Below are positions 27,665 to 36,962 of a DNA stretch of 64,000 nucleotides, in pieces. The DNA comes from Acinetobacter sp. XH1741 (GTDB taxonomy: Bacteria; Pseudomonadota; Gammaproteobacteria; Pseudomonadales; Moraxellaceae). The position numbers were made by a program, and so were the translations under genes. The DNA lies in the NCBI RefSeq assembly GCF_041021895.1, contig NZ_CP157428.1, positions 2,108,001 through 2,172,000 of the forward strand, in the 5' to 3' direction. Each line of letters starts with the position of its first letter. Within the stretch, counting starts at the first letter, position 1. Under the pieces are notes generated by a model. It was given only the letters and a program-made list of their open reading frames with translations, ran no database searches and was not told the origin of the DNA.

Positions 27665-28543
27665 TTATTTTTTAAAGAATTTAGCTTCTTCTGATTTAGG
27701 ATATTGAGTAAGTAATTTACTCTTATATTGGTTCGCTGAAACGGTATTCTTGTCTACATCTTTTGCAATACTGTAGAGTTGGTACAAAGCTCGTGGTGCC
27801 TTACTTGAGTTTGAGTATTGATTGGCAACAATATTATAATTTTTCTTCGCCTCGTTATAGTTTACTGGGTCTGTAGCCAAATGAAACTCTGCTAGCCAAA
27901 AATAAGCATTACCTGTGTAAATACTATTAGGATGGTTCTTAATAAAGTTTTGCATTGGCGCAATTGCTTTTTTCGCACCACCTTGTTTGTAGGCATCTAA
28001 AGCTACTGTGTAAGCAGCTTTTTCTAACTCAAGAGGATTTGACTGGTTTTGTGCCGCGGCGACTGGCTGAGCATTAGTTGCTGGCGTGGCAGGCTGCTGT
28101 GTAGAGGTTGGAGTTGTTGGAGATGCTTTATTGCTATCTGTTGGTTGAGCTGCAGCAGATGGGCTAGGAGTGTTGGTATTATCTGTACTTGTATTTGATG
28201 TGTCTTCTTGTGATGCACTGTCAGGATCAACTTTTTGATGTAATAACTCTAAACGCTGATCTAAATCTGTATAACGATTTGCTAAATCTTTCTTTAGTTG
28301 TTCAATATCGTTAGATTGTTCTTCTAGCTGACCTCTTAGGGTGCGGACATCATTTTCTAATTGTTGATTTTTTTGCATCAATTCCCAGTTTAAATTTGTA
28401 GGAACAGAAACATTATTTGAAGAAGAATTAGATGCACTGCCATCATTTTGACTTAAACCACGAGACTCAATAGGAATATTTGCGTACAGAGAAGTGGTGC
28501 TCATTAAGGCAATAAATAATAAAGAATGCTTCTTCATTTGCAT
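27665..28543 (-). CDS. cpoB: Cell-division coordinator CpoB (YbgF)
   Basis: A 292-residue periplasmic protein: signal peptide (ending SLYANI, about residue 22), N-terminal coiled coil (about 55-100, QLENDVRTLRGQLEEQ), a low-complexity Ser/Thr/Pro/Gln/Asn linker (about 110-165), then TPR repeats (about 170-290; AYTVALDAYKQGG, NAYFWLAEFHLA). This is the YbgF layout, which links Tol-Pal with PBP1B during division. tolB and pal are not adjacent here. The ATG at 28543 has GGAT upstream; 28537 is an alternative start. Confidence 0.88.
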   Translation of the reverse strand: MQMKKHSLLFIALMSTTSLYANIPIESRGLSQNDGSASNSSSNNVSVPTNLNWELMQKNQQLENDVRTLRGQLEEQSNDIEQLKKDLANRYTDLDQRLELLHQKVDPDSASQEDTSNTSTDNTNTPSPSAAAQPTDSNKASPTTPTSTQQPATPATNAQPVAAAQNQSNPLELEKAAYTVALDAYKQGGAKKAIAPMQNFIKNHPNSIYTGNAYFWLAEFHLATDPVNYNEAKKNYNIVANQYSNSSKAPRALYQLYSIAKDVDKNTVSANQYKSKLLTQYPKSEEAKFFKK

Positions 28544-28850
28544 GTGTATAAATCCATAATTTTATATAAAAACCACCTTGATACAGGAATATAAAAAACA
28601 ATTCTCTAAATATCTAAGGTTTTTCATTGATCAATGCAATTAAAGCAGCTAACAATTTAAATGCAAGGATAGTTTACAATCTTCAAGCATATTTTATGCA
28701 AAATGAGAAAAGAGCATAAGCTCATAAAATTACATTTTTAAAGTTTTAAACGTTTTTTGCTGATGAATTAATCAATCGAAACAAAAACTTGCTGAAAACA
28801 GCAGAGAAGGGTTGCAACTCTTTTAAAAATCTCTATACTTTGTTTTGCAA
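28544..28850. other. Intergenic region before cpoB and ffs
   Basis: AT-rich, no gene seen. It carries the leftward cpoB promoter (not pinned down) and a convincing rightward promoter for the SRP RNA: TTGCAA (28812-28817), 16 bp, TATACT (28834-28839). Confidence 0.55.
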
Positions 28851-28966
<116 letters not shown>

Positions 28967-28971
28967 TCTTT

Positions 28972-29454
28972 TTAATCCATTCTTCTTTGGATTGCTTTCA
29001 TAATTACATCTAAATCGAATCCTCTATATTGTAAAAATCGGATCTGTTTTGCTTTAAGCTTTGGATCTTTTTCTACATCCTCACCAAATTTCTTGACTTT
29101 AAGTTGATAAGCTTGTTCTGCCCAATCAATTTCATGAAGTTCTTCTGCAATTAAATCACTTTCAAGTTGTTTAGTTTTTAAAGCTTGTTTAATACGTTTG
29201 GGCCCTTTACCTTTACGAATCTGGCTTGCGAGCATTTGTTCAGCAACACGTTGGTCACTTTGGTAATTTTGTTCAGATAACTCTTCAACTAGCTGGTTAA
29301 CTTCTTGTAAATTTTGTGCATAACGAGCTAATTTCTCGATGAGTTCTGCTTTAGAGTAATCTCGTCGGGTGAGTAAAGCAAAAGCATATGAGCGTAAACG
29401 CTGGCCCGTGAGAGGTGGAAGTTGTTGAGATTGCTCATTATTTTTTTTGAACAT
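28972..29454 (-). CDS. recX: Recombination regulator RecX
   Basis: A 160-residue helical protein of RecX tandem three-helix repeats (RLRSYAFALLTRRDYSKAEL at the start). It inhibits RecA filament extension. It lies downstream of recA on the same strand, but a terminator separates them, so it may be made by read-through or its own promoter. It converges on ffs with 5 bp between. Confidence 0.92.
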   Translation of the reverse strand: MFKKNNEQSQQLPPLTGQRLRSYAFALLTRRDYSKAELIEKLARYAQNLQEVNQLVEELSEQNYQSDQRVAEQMLASQIRKGKGPKRIKQALKTKQLESDLIAEELHEIDWAEQAYQLKVKKFGEDVEKDPKLKAKQIRFLQYRGFDLDVIMKAIQRRMD

Positions 29455-29464
29455 ATAAATTTCC

Positions 29465-29492
29465 TTGTAAAAAACGCCCCGAAGGGCGTTTT
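29465..29492 (-). terminator. Intrinsic terminator between recA and recX
   Basis: AAAACGCCC (29471-29479), CGAA loop, GGGCGTTTT (29484-29492); on the minus strand a T-run follows. It lies directly after recA and before the recX start. Confidence 0.88.
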
Positions 29493-29507
29493 ATGACTTA
29501 TGTGTAA

Positions 29508-30557
29508 TTAAGATTCTAATAAAAGATCTGGTTCTTCTTCATCTTCAATTTGAACTGCACCATTAGTGCCGGTTGTTAGCAGTTGTTCACGGATAACTTT
29601 TTCAATCTCTCCTGCCATTTGAGGATTTTCTTCAAAGTGGCGGATAACATTATTTTTACCTTGACCAATTTTATTGCCTTGATACGAATACCAAGCACCT
29701 GCTTTTTGCACGATATCTTGTTGTACAGCCAAATCTACAAGTTCACCTAGCTGGTTTGTACCTTTACCATATAGGATTTGGAAAATAGCTTCTTTGAAAG
29801 GAGGAGCCATTTTGTTTTTCACTACTTTAACTCGAGTTTCAGAACCAACAATCTCGTCGCCTTCTTTTACTTGGCCAATACGACGAATATCTAAACGTAC
29901 CGAAGCGTAGAACTTCAATGCATTACCACCAGTCGTAGTTTCAGGGCTACCAAACATAACACCAATCTTCATACGGATCTGGTTAATGAAGATAACCATA
30001 CAGTTTGAGCGTTTAGCGTTACCTGTAATTTTACGTAGGGCCTGACTCATAAGACGTGCTTGTAGACCCATGTGAGAGTCGCCCATTTCGCCTTCAATTT
30101 CTGCCTTAGGTGTAAGTGCAGCTACAGAGTCGACAACGATTAAGTCAATTGCACCAGAGCGAACTAGCATGTCCGCAATTTCGAGTGCTTGTTCTCCATT
30201 GTCAGGCTGCGATACAAGTAAGTTATCAATGTCTACACCAAGCTTACGTGCATATTGAGGGTCTAATGCGTGCTCAGCATCGATAAATGCACAAGTACCA
30301 CCAGCTTTTTGACATTGCGCAATTGCTTGTAATGTCATTGTAGTTTTACCAGAAGATTCAGGGCCATAAATCTCAACAATACGACCTTTTGGTAAACCAC
30401 CAATCCCCAATGCGATATCTAAAGTTAAAGAACCTGTAGATACGGCTTCAACTGCTTGAACAGTGTTATCGCCGAGACGCATAACCGTATTTTTGCCAAA
30501 TTGTTTTTCAATTTGACTCAAAGCGGCTTGTAATGCTTTGCTTTTATTCTCATCCAT
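29508..30557 (-). CDS. recA: Recombinase RecA
   Basis: A 349-residue ATP-dependent strand-exchange protein. Walker [10 protein letters not shown] (about residue 65), Walker [11 protein letters not shown], and the [16 protein letters not shown] signature are present; the C-terminus is acidic. The upstream 146 bp contains no CTGT-N8-ACAG LexA box that I can find, consistent with Acinetobacter lacking LexA and controlling DNA damage genes differently. Confidence 0.98.
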   Translation of the reverse strand: MDENKSKALQAALSQIEKQFGKNTVMRLGDNTVQAVEAVSTGSLTLDIALGIGGLPKGRIVEIYGPESSGKTTMTLQAIAQCQKAGGTCAFIDAEHALDPQYARKLGVDIDNLLVSQPDNGEQALEIADMLVRSGAIDLIVVDSVAALTPKAEIEGEMGDSHMGLQARLMSQALRKITGNAKRSNCMVIFINQIRMKIGVMFGSPETTTGGNALKFYASVRLDIRRIGQVKEGDEIVGSETRVKVVKNKMAPPFKEAIFQILYGKGTNQLGELVDLAVQQDIVQKAGAWYSYQGNKIGQGKNNVIRHFEENPQMAGEIEKVIREQLLTTGTNGAVQIEDEEEPDLLLES

Positions 30558-30703
30558 CTCAAAAACCTCAATACTCTATGTTCATCACGTTTAACCCAAG
30601 TGGATGCATTGAATCTCAACTTGTTTCACAGGGCTAATAGTGACAGATTTTTTCTTTAGCTTCTATATCTTGTATACGTGAGTGCGACACAACTCGACGT
30701 TTT

Positions 30704-31144
30704 TTATTCATCATCATAAGACCAATGGTCTTCATAATGTTGATCGTTATCCTGTTTAAACCGATTGATTTGTCGCCGATCTTTCTTGCTTGGTCTATGG
30801 TCAGGTCGAGCTAGATTATGCAATTTTCGTTGGGATGCAATCAACTCCCGTCTTGCAATACTTACTTCGGTTTCTTCATAAAGTTGTTGGGCAACAGGAG
30901 CAGGTCCTCGGGTGTTGGAAAGAGCTTTGACAACAACCGTTTTTTTGTTGAAACCTTGTTGAATAATGAGTTCCATTCCAACACGAATTTCTTTAGAAAC
31001 TTTTACACGTTCATTATTGTGATGTACTTTTCCCCCTTCGATTGCAGCTTTAGCAATAGAACGGGTTTTAAAAAAACGTGCTGCCCATAGCCATTTGTCA
31101 ACGCGCATGGTTTCTACAGCATCGTCTTCACGCAATTTTGACAT
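30704..31144 (-). CDS. hslR: Heat shock protein 15, S4-domain RNA-binding
   Basis: A 146-residue protein. The S4 domain (MRVDKWLWAARFFKTRS, about 14-75) binds RNA; in E. coli Hsp15 rescues stalled 50S with nascent chain. The basic tail contains RPSKKDRRQINRFK. The ATG at 31144 is best placed after AAAGGA. It overlaps the nucleotidase upstream by 17 bp, the yrfG-hslR pairing also seen in enterics. Confidence 0.9.
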   Translation of the reverse strand: MSKLREDDAVETMRVDKWLWAARFFKTRSIAKAAIEGGKVHHNNERVKVSKEIRVGMELIIQQGFNKKTVVVKALSNTRGPAPVAQQLYEETEVSIARRELIASQRKLHNLARPDHRPSKKDRRQINRFKQDNDQHYEDHWSYDDE

Positions 31145-31814
31145 CATTATCCTTTCTATCAATTTGGTTCAAAAGAGACAGTAGCTCGGTAAGCTGATCT
31201 AGGGCTTCATACTCTAGTTCTTGTGGCTGTCTTATACCCATTAGAGTTGAGGGCTGTAAGATAGTAAACAAGTGTCTTATACCAAATTTTTCTGCAGTTC
31301 TTAAAACGGGAAGTGTGTCATCTAAAAAAATGGTCTCATCTGGAACAAAGTGGTGTAATTGTTGTAACGTTTGCCAAAATTGAATGTCTTCTTTTGCATG
31401 ACCAATTTGTTCGCTAGAGACAATCACATCAAAAAAATCTTTAATAGGAATGTTATCGAGCTTTAATTGTAAACTTGCACAATCGGCGTTGGTGACTAAC
31501 CAGCATTGATAATCTTGTTTTTTTAGAGCAGTGAGAAGTTCGATACAACCTGATCGTGCTTTAATTTTATGTTGGAACTCCTGCTGAAGCTTTAAAACGT
31601 CTACTCCAGTAGTTTTTGTCCAATGCTTTGATGAGTACCAGGCAAGGGTATGTTTGTAGCTGTGATAAAACTGATTTAATATTTTTTTGCTTTCGATCAA
31701 AGATAGTTGATGGGTTTGAGAATGTCGTTCAGGTAAACACTCATTCCAGATAAAATCATCAAAAGCCAAATCTAGCAGAGTTCCATCCATGTCAAATAGT
31801 ACAGTTTTACTCAT
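31128..31814 (-). CDS. HAD-superfamily nucleotidase, YrfG-like
   Basis: A 228-residue HAD hydrolase: motif I LFDMDGTLLDLAFD, motif II LVTNAD, motif III with Lys in GHAKED and motif IV FLDDTLP. The helical cap follows motif I. It resembles E. coli YrfG, a GMP/IMP 5'-nucleotidase, in both sequence pattern and linkage to hslR. Substrate preference is inherited from the family and not proven. Confidence 0.87.
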   Translation of the reverse strand: MSKTVLFDMDGTLLDLAFDDFIWNECLPERHSQTHQLSLIESKKILNQFYHSYKHTLAWYSSKHWTKTTGVDVLKLQQEFQHKIKARSGCIELLTALKKQDYQCWLVTNADCASLQLKLDNIPIKDFFDVIVSSEQIGHAKEDIQFWQTLQQLHHFVPDETIFLDDTLPVLRTAEKFGIRHLFTILQPSTLMGIRQPQELEYEALDQLTELLSLLNQIDRKDNDVKIA

Positions 31815-32384
31815 ATGTTGGAAGCTCCAGTTTTATGATACATGGAAAAGTAGCCTAGGATTATAAGCATTAAACTCTATAAAAATGATCAATATCTTGT
31901 TATCTCATTATTTAATTTTCTAAAAATATTTCAATTTAATAATTTATAGTAATTAGTGTATTAAAAAATTCTAACTTGTTAGTTGATTTTATAGGCCGTG
32001 CATTAGGTTTGGCTTAGTAAAGCTAGACCGGAAGTTCTTGCCCTAAAGCAGTTTTTGTTTATGATAAATATATTTGTGATGCTTCTAAAGTGCTCACTAT
32101 TGACTTGGGGGCAGAAGCGAAGAGAACTATGCCATAGCATGAGTTATGAGTCTGTTTTTACTTTTTTTAATAAACTATTTTATGATAAAACTACCAAATT
32201 ATTGTTATTTGAATCAAGTTTTTTGAAAACGGTTATAGAGTGGGAGAGATGGAACGTAACTTAAAATGTTTTTTAAAATAAATACTTATATATACTGAAG
32301 GCTAAATTTTTTATGGGATTTTTGCTTTTATAGTGTTTATATGGAATTATCATTATTTAAATATTATTAAAAGTTGGAATAAGT
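31815..32384. other. Intergenic region with a structured element
   Basis: A mostly AT-rich 570-bp gap. At 32006-32029, GGTTTGGCTT and AAGCTAGACC can pair at RNA level over 10 bp (two G-U pairs) around AGTA, in a locally GC-richer stretch 31990-32060. It may be a small RNA or a decayed one. An open frame at 32055-32264 has no supporting signals and is not called. Confidence 0.35.
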
Positions 32385-32621
32385 GTGGGATTGTATACAA
32401 TTAGATACGGGTATCGTAACAACAGTTTTTTTATAGCTTCAAACGCAGCTGGGCAATTTATTGTAATTGATGCATTAGGGGCGGAATTTCAGATTGGGCA
32501 TCAAATTTCTTATGAGAATTCTAGAATAATTAATGAAACTTTAAATGATGAAACGGATGCAATCGTTCATTTGGAGAGTAGTGAAAAAGAAGCATATGAA
32601 TATTTACGGGCTATGAAATAA
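32385..32621 (+). CDS. Hypothetical 78-residue protein
   Basis: Not recognised. It starts GTG at 32385 (or TTG at 32391), with GGAA about 6 nt before the GTG. The soluble sequence begins GLYTIRYGYRNNSFFIAS, beta-rich, then an acidic helical end. It sits in a string of small orphan genes (see 32737), flanked by AT-rich DNA. Unlike its neighbours it has no strong ribosome site. Possibly a lineage-specific gene. Confidence 0.4.
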   Translation: MGLYTIRYGYRNNSFFIASNAAGQFIVIDALGAEFQIGHQISYENSRIINETLNDETDAIVHLESSEKEAYEYLRAMK

Positions 32622-32736
32622 AAAAACTCGTTATTTTGATTTACATAGAATACGTAATGGCAAACATTTTATAAATTGAACCTTACCTGTTTAAAGTTAT
32701 ATTAAAAATTGTCCGAATAACAATTTAGAGCAGGCA

Positions 32737-33030
32737 ATGAAAATTGGATTTATTGGAGGAGCCAACGATGGCATAGTAATTAATGCTGCCAATGGGCTTG
32801 ATACTTACAAACTAGAATGGCATTACAAGGCAGAAAAGCACTGTGAAGAGCAGCCATCTTTAGGTCTGAATGGTCCTGAATATGATTATTACAATTTATT
32901 GATTTTGAGAAAAAATAAAGAAGCTAAGCTTTTCTATGTCTTAACCACTATGGATAAAGAAGCTATTGCAGATAAAATTAATGAATATTGGGAGCATTCC
33001 ACTTCTGTAGGTTATGACTTCGATGAATAA
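32737..33030 (+). CDS. Hypothetical 97-residue protein
   Basis: Not recognised. It is soluble and acidic; it starts MKIGFIGGANDGIVINAANG and ends in a C-terminal helix (MDKEAIADKINEYWEH). AGAGCAGG lies just before the ATG. It follows the 78-residue gene by 115 bp on the same strand and converges on a GNAT gene. No toxin, antitoxin or immunity motif can be claimed. Confidence 0.5.
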   Translation: MKIGFIGGANDGIVINAANGLDTYKLEWHYKAEKHCEEQPSLGLNGPEYDYYNLLILRKNKEAKLFYVLTTMDKEAIADKINEYWEHSTSVGYDFDE

Positions 33031-33076
33031 GTCTTATTTTTAATTGATAGGAATGCTTGAAATATATCAATATTTT

Positions 33077-33619
33077 CTATAATCCTAACTTAAATTTCGG
33101 ATTATAAATTTCATAAAGAACATGTTTTTGTAGGGCATGTCCATCGGGAAGCTTGGGGTGATTGAAGTTTTTAACTTTTTGCATTCCAAGTCTTTTCATC
33201 ACAGCTTGAGATGGCTTATTCACCGTTGCTGTAAATGAAACCACTTTATCTTTATTTAGAGTATTAAAGGCATAGTCCAATGCTGCTTTTGCTCCTTCAG
33301 TGGCATAACCTTGTTTCCAAAATTTTGTAGCAATCCTCCAGCCAATTTCAATGCAGGGAGAAAAATCAAATTGTTCGGGTTGATTATGTAGTCCAATAAA
33401 ACCGATAAACTCATGAGTTTCTTTTAATTCTACAGCCCAAAATCCCCAGCCATTTTCATTAATGAGAGATGAAATTCTTTGAATTAAATTTGTACTTTCA
33501 GTCGCAGATAAAATATTTGGAAAAAAATGCATAACCTCTTTATCTAAGCCCATTTTGATAAAAGGATCAGCATCGAGTTCTTTCCATTGTCTTAAGATTA
33601 AACGTTCAGTTTCGATCAT
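33077..33619 (-). CDS. GNAT N-acetyltransferase
   Basis: A 180-residue RimJ/RimL-like acetyltransferase: ETERLILRQW at the start, IGWRIATKFWKQGYATEG containing the acetyl-CoA loop (Q-x-G-x-A), and a C-terminal NKPSQAVMKRLGMQK. It transfers acetyl from acetyl-CoA to an amine or N-terminus; the acceptor is unknown. It lies 44 bp downstream of the Lrp-type regulator on the same strand, so could share its transcript. Confidence 0.85.
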   Translation of the reverse strand: MIETERLILRQWKELDADPFIKMGLDKEVMHFFPNILSATESTNLIQRISSLINENGWGFWAVELKETHEFIGFIGLHNQPEQFDFSPCIEIGWRIATKFWKQGYATEGAKAALDYAFNTLNKDKVVSFTATVNKPSQAVMKRLGMQKVKNFNHPKLPDGHALQKHVLYEIYNPKFKLGL

Positions 33620-33663
33620 AGTAAAAGCTCTTTAACTAGAAATCTTTAATTTAACCACATGCT

Positions 33664-34113
33664 CTACAGTGGCTTTTGTATAATTTTCTGTAAGATAATC
33701 TTAGAATTAATGCTTATCACTCCTTTAATTTTATTGAGTGTATTAATAACAAAATGAGAAAAAGAATTTAGATCTTTAGTGGCCACATGCAGTACATAGT
33801 TACATTCGCCTGTAATGATATAGGCATTAATCACCTCATCAAAATTCTTGATTTGGCTTAAGAAAAAGTTGTGGTCATTTTCGGTGAGTTGGGCAAGTTT
33901 TATTTCAACTATTGCCTCAATTTTTATGCCTAATTTTTCATAATTAACTTTCGCTTGATATTTTTCAATGATTCCATTGGTCTCTAAAATTTTGACGCGT
34001 CTATGACAAGCCGATGCTGAAAGATTAACAAGATCAGCAAGTTCTTGATTACTTAAGCGGGCGTTATCTTGTAAATACTTTAAAATTTTTAAATCAATTG
34101 CATCTACATTCAT
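33664..34113 (-). CDS. Lrp/AsnC-family regulator, probable kynurenine-pathway regulator
   Basis: A 149-residue protein: N-terminal HTH (LSNQELADLVNLSASACHRR, about 19-38) and a C-terminal RAM domain binding small effectors (about 65-140). It is divergent from kynU with a 147-bp gap. In Pseudomonas an Lrp-type regulator (KynR) controls the kyn genes in response to kynurenine, so the same role is likely here. The assignment is by position; effector not tested. Confidence 0.82.
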   Translation of the reverse strand: MNVDAIDLKILKYLQDNARLSNQELADLVNLSASACHRRVKILETNGIIEKYQAKVNYEKLGIKIEAIVEIKLAQLTENDHNFFLSQIKNFDEVINAYIITGECNYVLHVATKDLNSFSHFVINTLNKIKGVISINSKIILQKIIQKPL

Positions 34114-34165
34114 TTTCGAATTTCATCCAGTTTTTTGGGTTTTAATTAAAATTATATACGAAAAT
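34112..34165. promoter_or_regulatory. ATTTTCG...CGAAAAT inverted arms in regulator/kynU gap
   Basis: ATTTTCG (34112-34118) overlaps the regulator start, and CGAAAAT (34159-34165) is its inverted copy, with a further TCGAATAAAT near 34188. Lrp-type proteins bind several spaced degenerate half-sites, so this may be the operator. Weak evidence. Confidence 0.3.
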
Positions 34166-34260
34166 AGGAGTTTTTAATCAAATATTATCGAATAAATAGA
34201 AAGAATTGGCGTGATAAAATTCAAAAACCAAGGAAATGTTTAAAATAGGTGAAATAACAA

Positions 34261-35511
34261 ATGATTACTCAGGAACAATGTCTCTATTGGGATCAGGAAG
34301 ATGAACTTAAAAAATTTAAAGACGAATTTGCATTGCCAGAAGATGTCATTTATTTAGACGGTAACTCTTTAGGTGCTAGACCAAAGAAATCTTTGTCTGT
34401 TGCTCAGCATATTATTTCTCAAGAGTGGGGAGAAGATTTGATCAATAGCTGGAATAAGGCTGATTGGTGGGGTTTACCAATAAGACTGGGTGACAAAGTA
34501 GCCAAACTGATCGGTGCCGATCAAGGTGAAGTTGTTATTTCAGATTCAACTACGCTGAACTTATTTAAAGTTTTATCGGCTGCAGTAAAAATTCAAGCTG
34601 ACAAATTTCCTGAACGTAAAATCATTGTTGCGGAAAAAGATGCTTTTCCAACAGACATTTATATTATTGAAGGTTTTATTGATTTAATTCAAGAAGGCTA
34701 TCAAGTTGAATTAATTGATGGTGTAGAAGACTTAGCTCGGGTTTTAGAGAAAGATGTTGCTGTAGTCGTTCTTTCTCACGTGAATTACCGTACTGGGTAT
34801 TTCTACGATATGGCATCTATTAATGAGCAGATTCACTCTAAAGATGCTTTGGTCATTTGGGATTTATGCCACTCTGTTGGTGCTGTACCAATGGATTTGA
34901 ATCAAAGTGGTAGTGATTTCGCGATTGGTTGTACCTATAAATATTTAAACGGGGGACCTGGCTCACCAGCATTGTTATGGGTGAATAAAAAGCATCGTGA
35001 TCAGTTCTGGCAGCCTTTATCAGGATGGTGGAGTCACAAAAAACCGTTTGATATGGCACAGCATTATGAGCCAGCGAATAGTATTCGCCGCTATTTATGT
35101 GGGACTCAGCCTATTATTTCTATGAGTCTTATTGAATGTGGTGTCGATATTTTCTTACATGCTGATATGAAAAAAATTCGTGAGAAATCTCTGAAATTAA
35201 CTGATTTATTTATTCAACTCGTACAGCAAGAATGCTCTCAATTTGGTTTTGAGTTGATTACACCATTAGATCATAAACATCGTGGTAGTCATGTTAGTTA
35301 TCGCCATGAGTTTGGCTATGAAATTATTCAGGCACTCATTGCACGTGGAGTCATTGGTGACTATCGGGAACCTGCCGTCTTAAGATTTGGAATTACTCCG
35401 TTATATCTGGGTTTTGAAGACATTTGGAACGCAGTGCAGCATTTAAAAGAAACCATGCTGAATAATGAGTGGGCCAATAAACGCTATTTGGTTCGGGGTG
35501 AAGTGACCTGA
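34261..35511 (+). CDS. kynU: Kynureninase
   Basis: A 416-residue PLP enzyme cleaving kynurenine to anthranilate and alanine. YLDGNSLGARP at the start, the PLP-phosphate and ring contacts (DSTTLNLFK; DLCHSVGAVP), and the lysine in CTYKYLNGGPGSPALLW match kynureninase. AGGTGA lies before the ATG. It is first in kynU-permease-hydrolase, 37 bp before the permease. Confidence 0.95.
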   Translation: MITQEQCLYWDQEDELKKFKDEFALPEDVIYLDGNSLGARPKKSLSVAQHIISQEWGEDLINSWNKADWWGLPIRLGDKVAKLIGADQGEVVISDSTTLNLFKVLSAAVKIQADKFPERKIIVAEKDAFPTDIYIIEGFIDLIQEGYQVELIDGVEDLARVLEKDVAVVVLSHVNYRTGYFYDMASINEQIHSKDALVIWDLCHSVGAVPMDLNQSGSDFAIGCTYKYLNGGPGSPALLWVNKKHRDQFWQPLSGWWSHKKPFDMAQHYEPANSIRRYLCGTQPIISMSLIECGVDIFLHADMKKIREKSLKLTDLFIQLVQQECSQFGFELITPLDHKHRGSHVSYRHEFGYEIIQALIARGVIGDYREPAVLRFGITPLYLGFEDIWNAVQHLKETMLNNEWANKRYLVRGEVT

Positions 35512-35548
35512 TCTTTAGGATCAAAATAAAAAATGGCTAGGAGGGCCT

Positions 35549-36955
35549 ATGAGTAGTTTTGATGAAATACAAAATAGAGAAGCTGGACTGCATAAAAAGT
35601 TATCTGCAAAACAGATGGGGATGATTGCTATTGGCGGAGCTATCGGAACTGGATTGTTTATGGGGAGCAAATTTGCGATTAGTTTTGCGGGACCTGCGGT
35701 CATAGTCAGTTATGCCATTGGTGGTTTAATCGCATTTGCGCTTATGGCTTGTTTAGCTGAAATGACAGTTCAGCATCCGACCTCAGGTTCATTTGGTGCA
35801 TATGCAGAACATTATATGAGTCCATTGGCTGGCTTTTTGGTCCGTTACTGTTATTGGGCGTGTATCGTGTTGGCTGTGGGCACCGAGATTACCGCTGTAG
35901 CTGACTATATGAAGCTTTGGTTTCCACATGTAGGCTCTTGGGTCTGGATTGGATTTTTTTCATTAACTTTGCTTATTGTAAATGCTTATAGTGTCAAAGC
36001 TTTTGGATTAGTGGAATATTGGTTTTCTACTATAAAAGTCTTTGCCATTATCGTATTTATTCTTTTATCTATTGGTATCTTGACCCAAAGTAAAGGGGGT
36101 GCAAATCAAGTTGTTACTCATTTGGTAGGGCATGGAGGCTTTTTCCCAAATGGTTTTAGTGGGGTGTGGATTGGGGTCATTATTTCAATATTCAGTTACT
36201 TGAGTATAGAAATGATTGCTGTTGCGGCTGGTGAAGCTAAAGACCCTGAACAAGCAGTTAAAAAAGCATTCAAAAGTACCGCACTCAGGCTGATTTTGTT
36301 TTATTTATTATCATTATTTCTCATCGTCGCTTTAGTGCCATGGACTGTCTTAATTGGAGCTGATGCAACAAGCCCTTTTGTTATGGTGATGAAGATAGTA
36401 GGCATTCCATATGCGGACAGTATTTTAAACTTTATCGTGATTGTTGCTGCCTTATCTGCGATGAATAGCATGCTTTATATTTCAACTCGTATGTTGTTTA
36501 GCTTGTCGCGGGCGGGTGATGCACCAAAAATTTTCGGTCGAATTAGTCGTAATGGTGTGCCAGTAAATGCATTGTTATTATCTGCAGTTGGAATTGGTAT
36601 TGCGAGCATTGTTTACACGATTAATCCCACTTCTGCGTTTCCAATCATGATTGCACTATCAATGTTTGGTGCGTTGTTCACTTGGGGGAGTATCTTTGTA
36701 ACACATATGTTTTTTAGAAAGCATATGGCTCAACAAAAGATACAGCTAAAATTCAAAGTTCCGGCTAGTCGATTCATTTCACTATTCGGTTTTATTGCAA
36801 TTTTGAGTATTACTGTAACAACTTGGTTTACGAGTGAGTTTAAGTCTACCTTGCAATTTGGCGTACCTTTAGTACTTGTTTTGATATTTTGCTTTTACTT
36901 AAAACGTTCAACTTTAAAAGTAAATCTCAACTCTAGTGAAGAGACATTGAAGTAA
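35549..36955 (+). CDS. APC-family amino-acid permease
   Basis: A 468-residue inner-membrane proton symporter of the AAT branch: IAIGGAIGTGLFMGS in TM1, E-M-A-V-like helix 3 region (LAEMTVQHPTSGSFGAYA), about 12 TM helices. AGGAGG lies 6 nt before the ATG. Relatives include AroP, GabP and AnsP. Between kynU and an arylformamidase-like gene, tryptophan or kynurenine is the likely substrate; that is inferred from context. Confidence 0.87.
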   Translation: MSSFDEIQNREAGLHKKLSAKQMGMIAIGGAIGTGLFMGSKFAISFAGPAVIVSYAIGGLIAFALMACLAEMTVQHPTSGSFGAYAEHYMSPLAGFLVRYCYWACIVLAVGTEITAVADYMKLWFPHVGSWVWIGFFSLTLLIVNAYSVKAFGLVEYWFSTIKVFAIIVFILLSIGILTQSKGGANQVVTHLVGHGGFFPNGFSGVWIGVIISIFSYLSIEMIAVAAGEAKDPEQAVKKAFKSTALRLILFYLLSLFLIVALVPWTVLIGADATSPFVMVMKIVGIPYADSILNFIVIVAALSAMNSMLYISTRMLFSLSRAGDAPKIFGRISRNGVPVNALLLSAVGIGIASIVYTINPTSAFPIMIALSMFGALFTWGSIFVTHMFFRKHMAQQKIQLKFKVPASRFISLFGFIAILSITVTTWFTSEFKSTLQFGVPLVLVLIFCFYLKRSTLKVNLNSSEETLK

Positions 36956-36962
36956 TCGCTAT

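Noticed and set aside
32055..32264. 69-codon open frame in the 31815-32384 gap
   Set aside because: No ribosome site, no recognisable domain, low-complexity composition typical of chance frames in AT-rich DNA.
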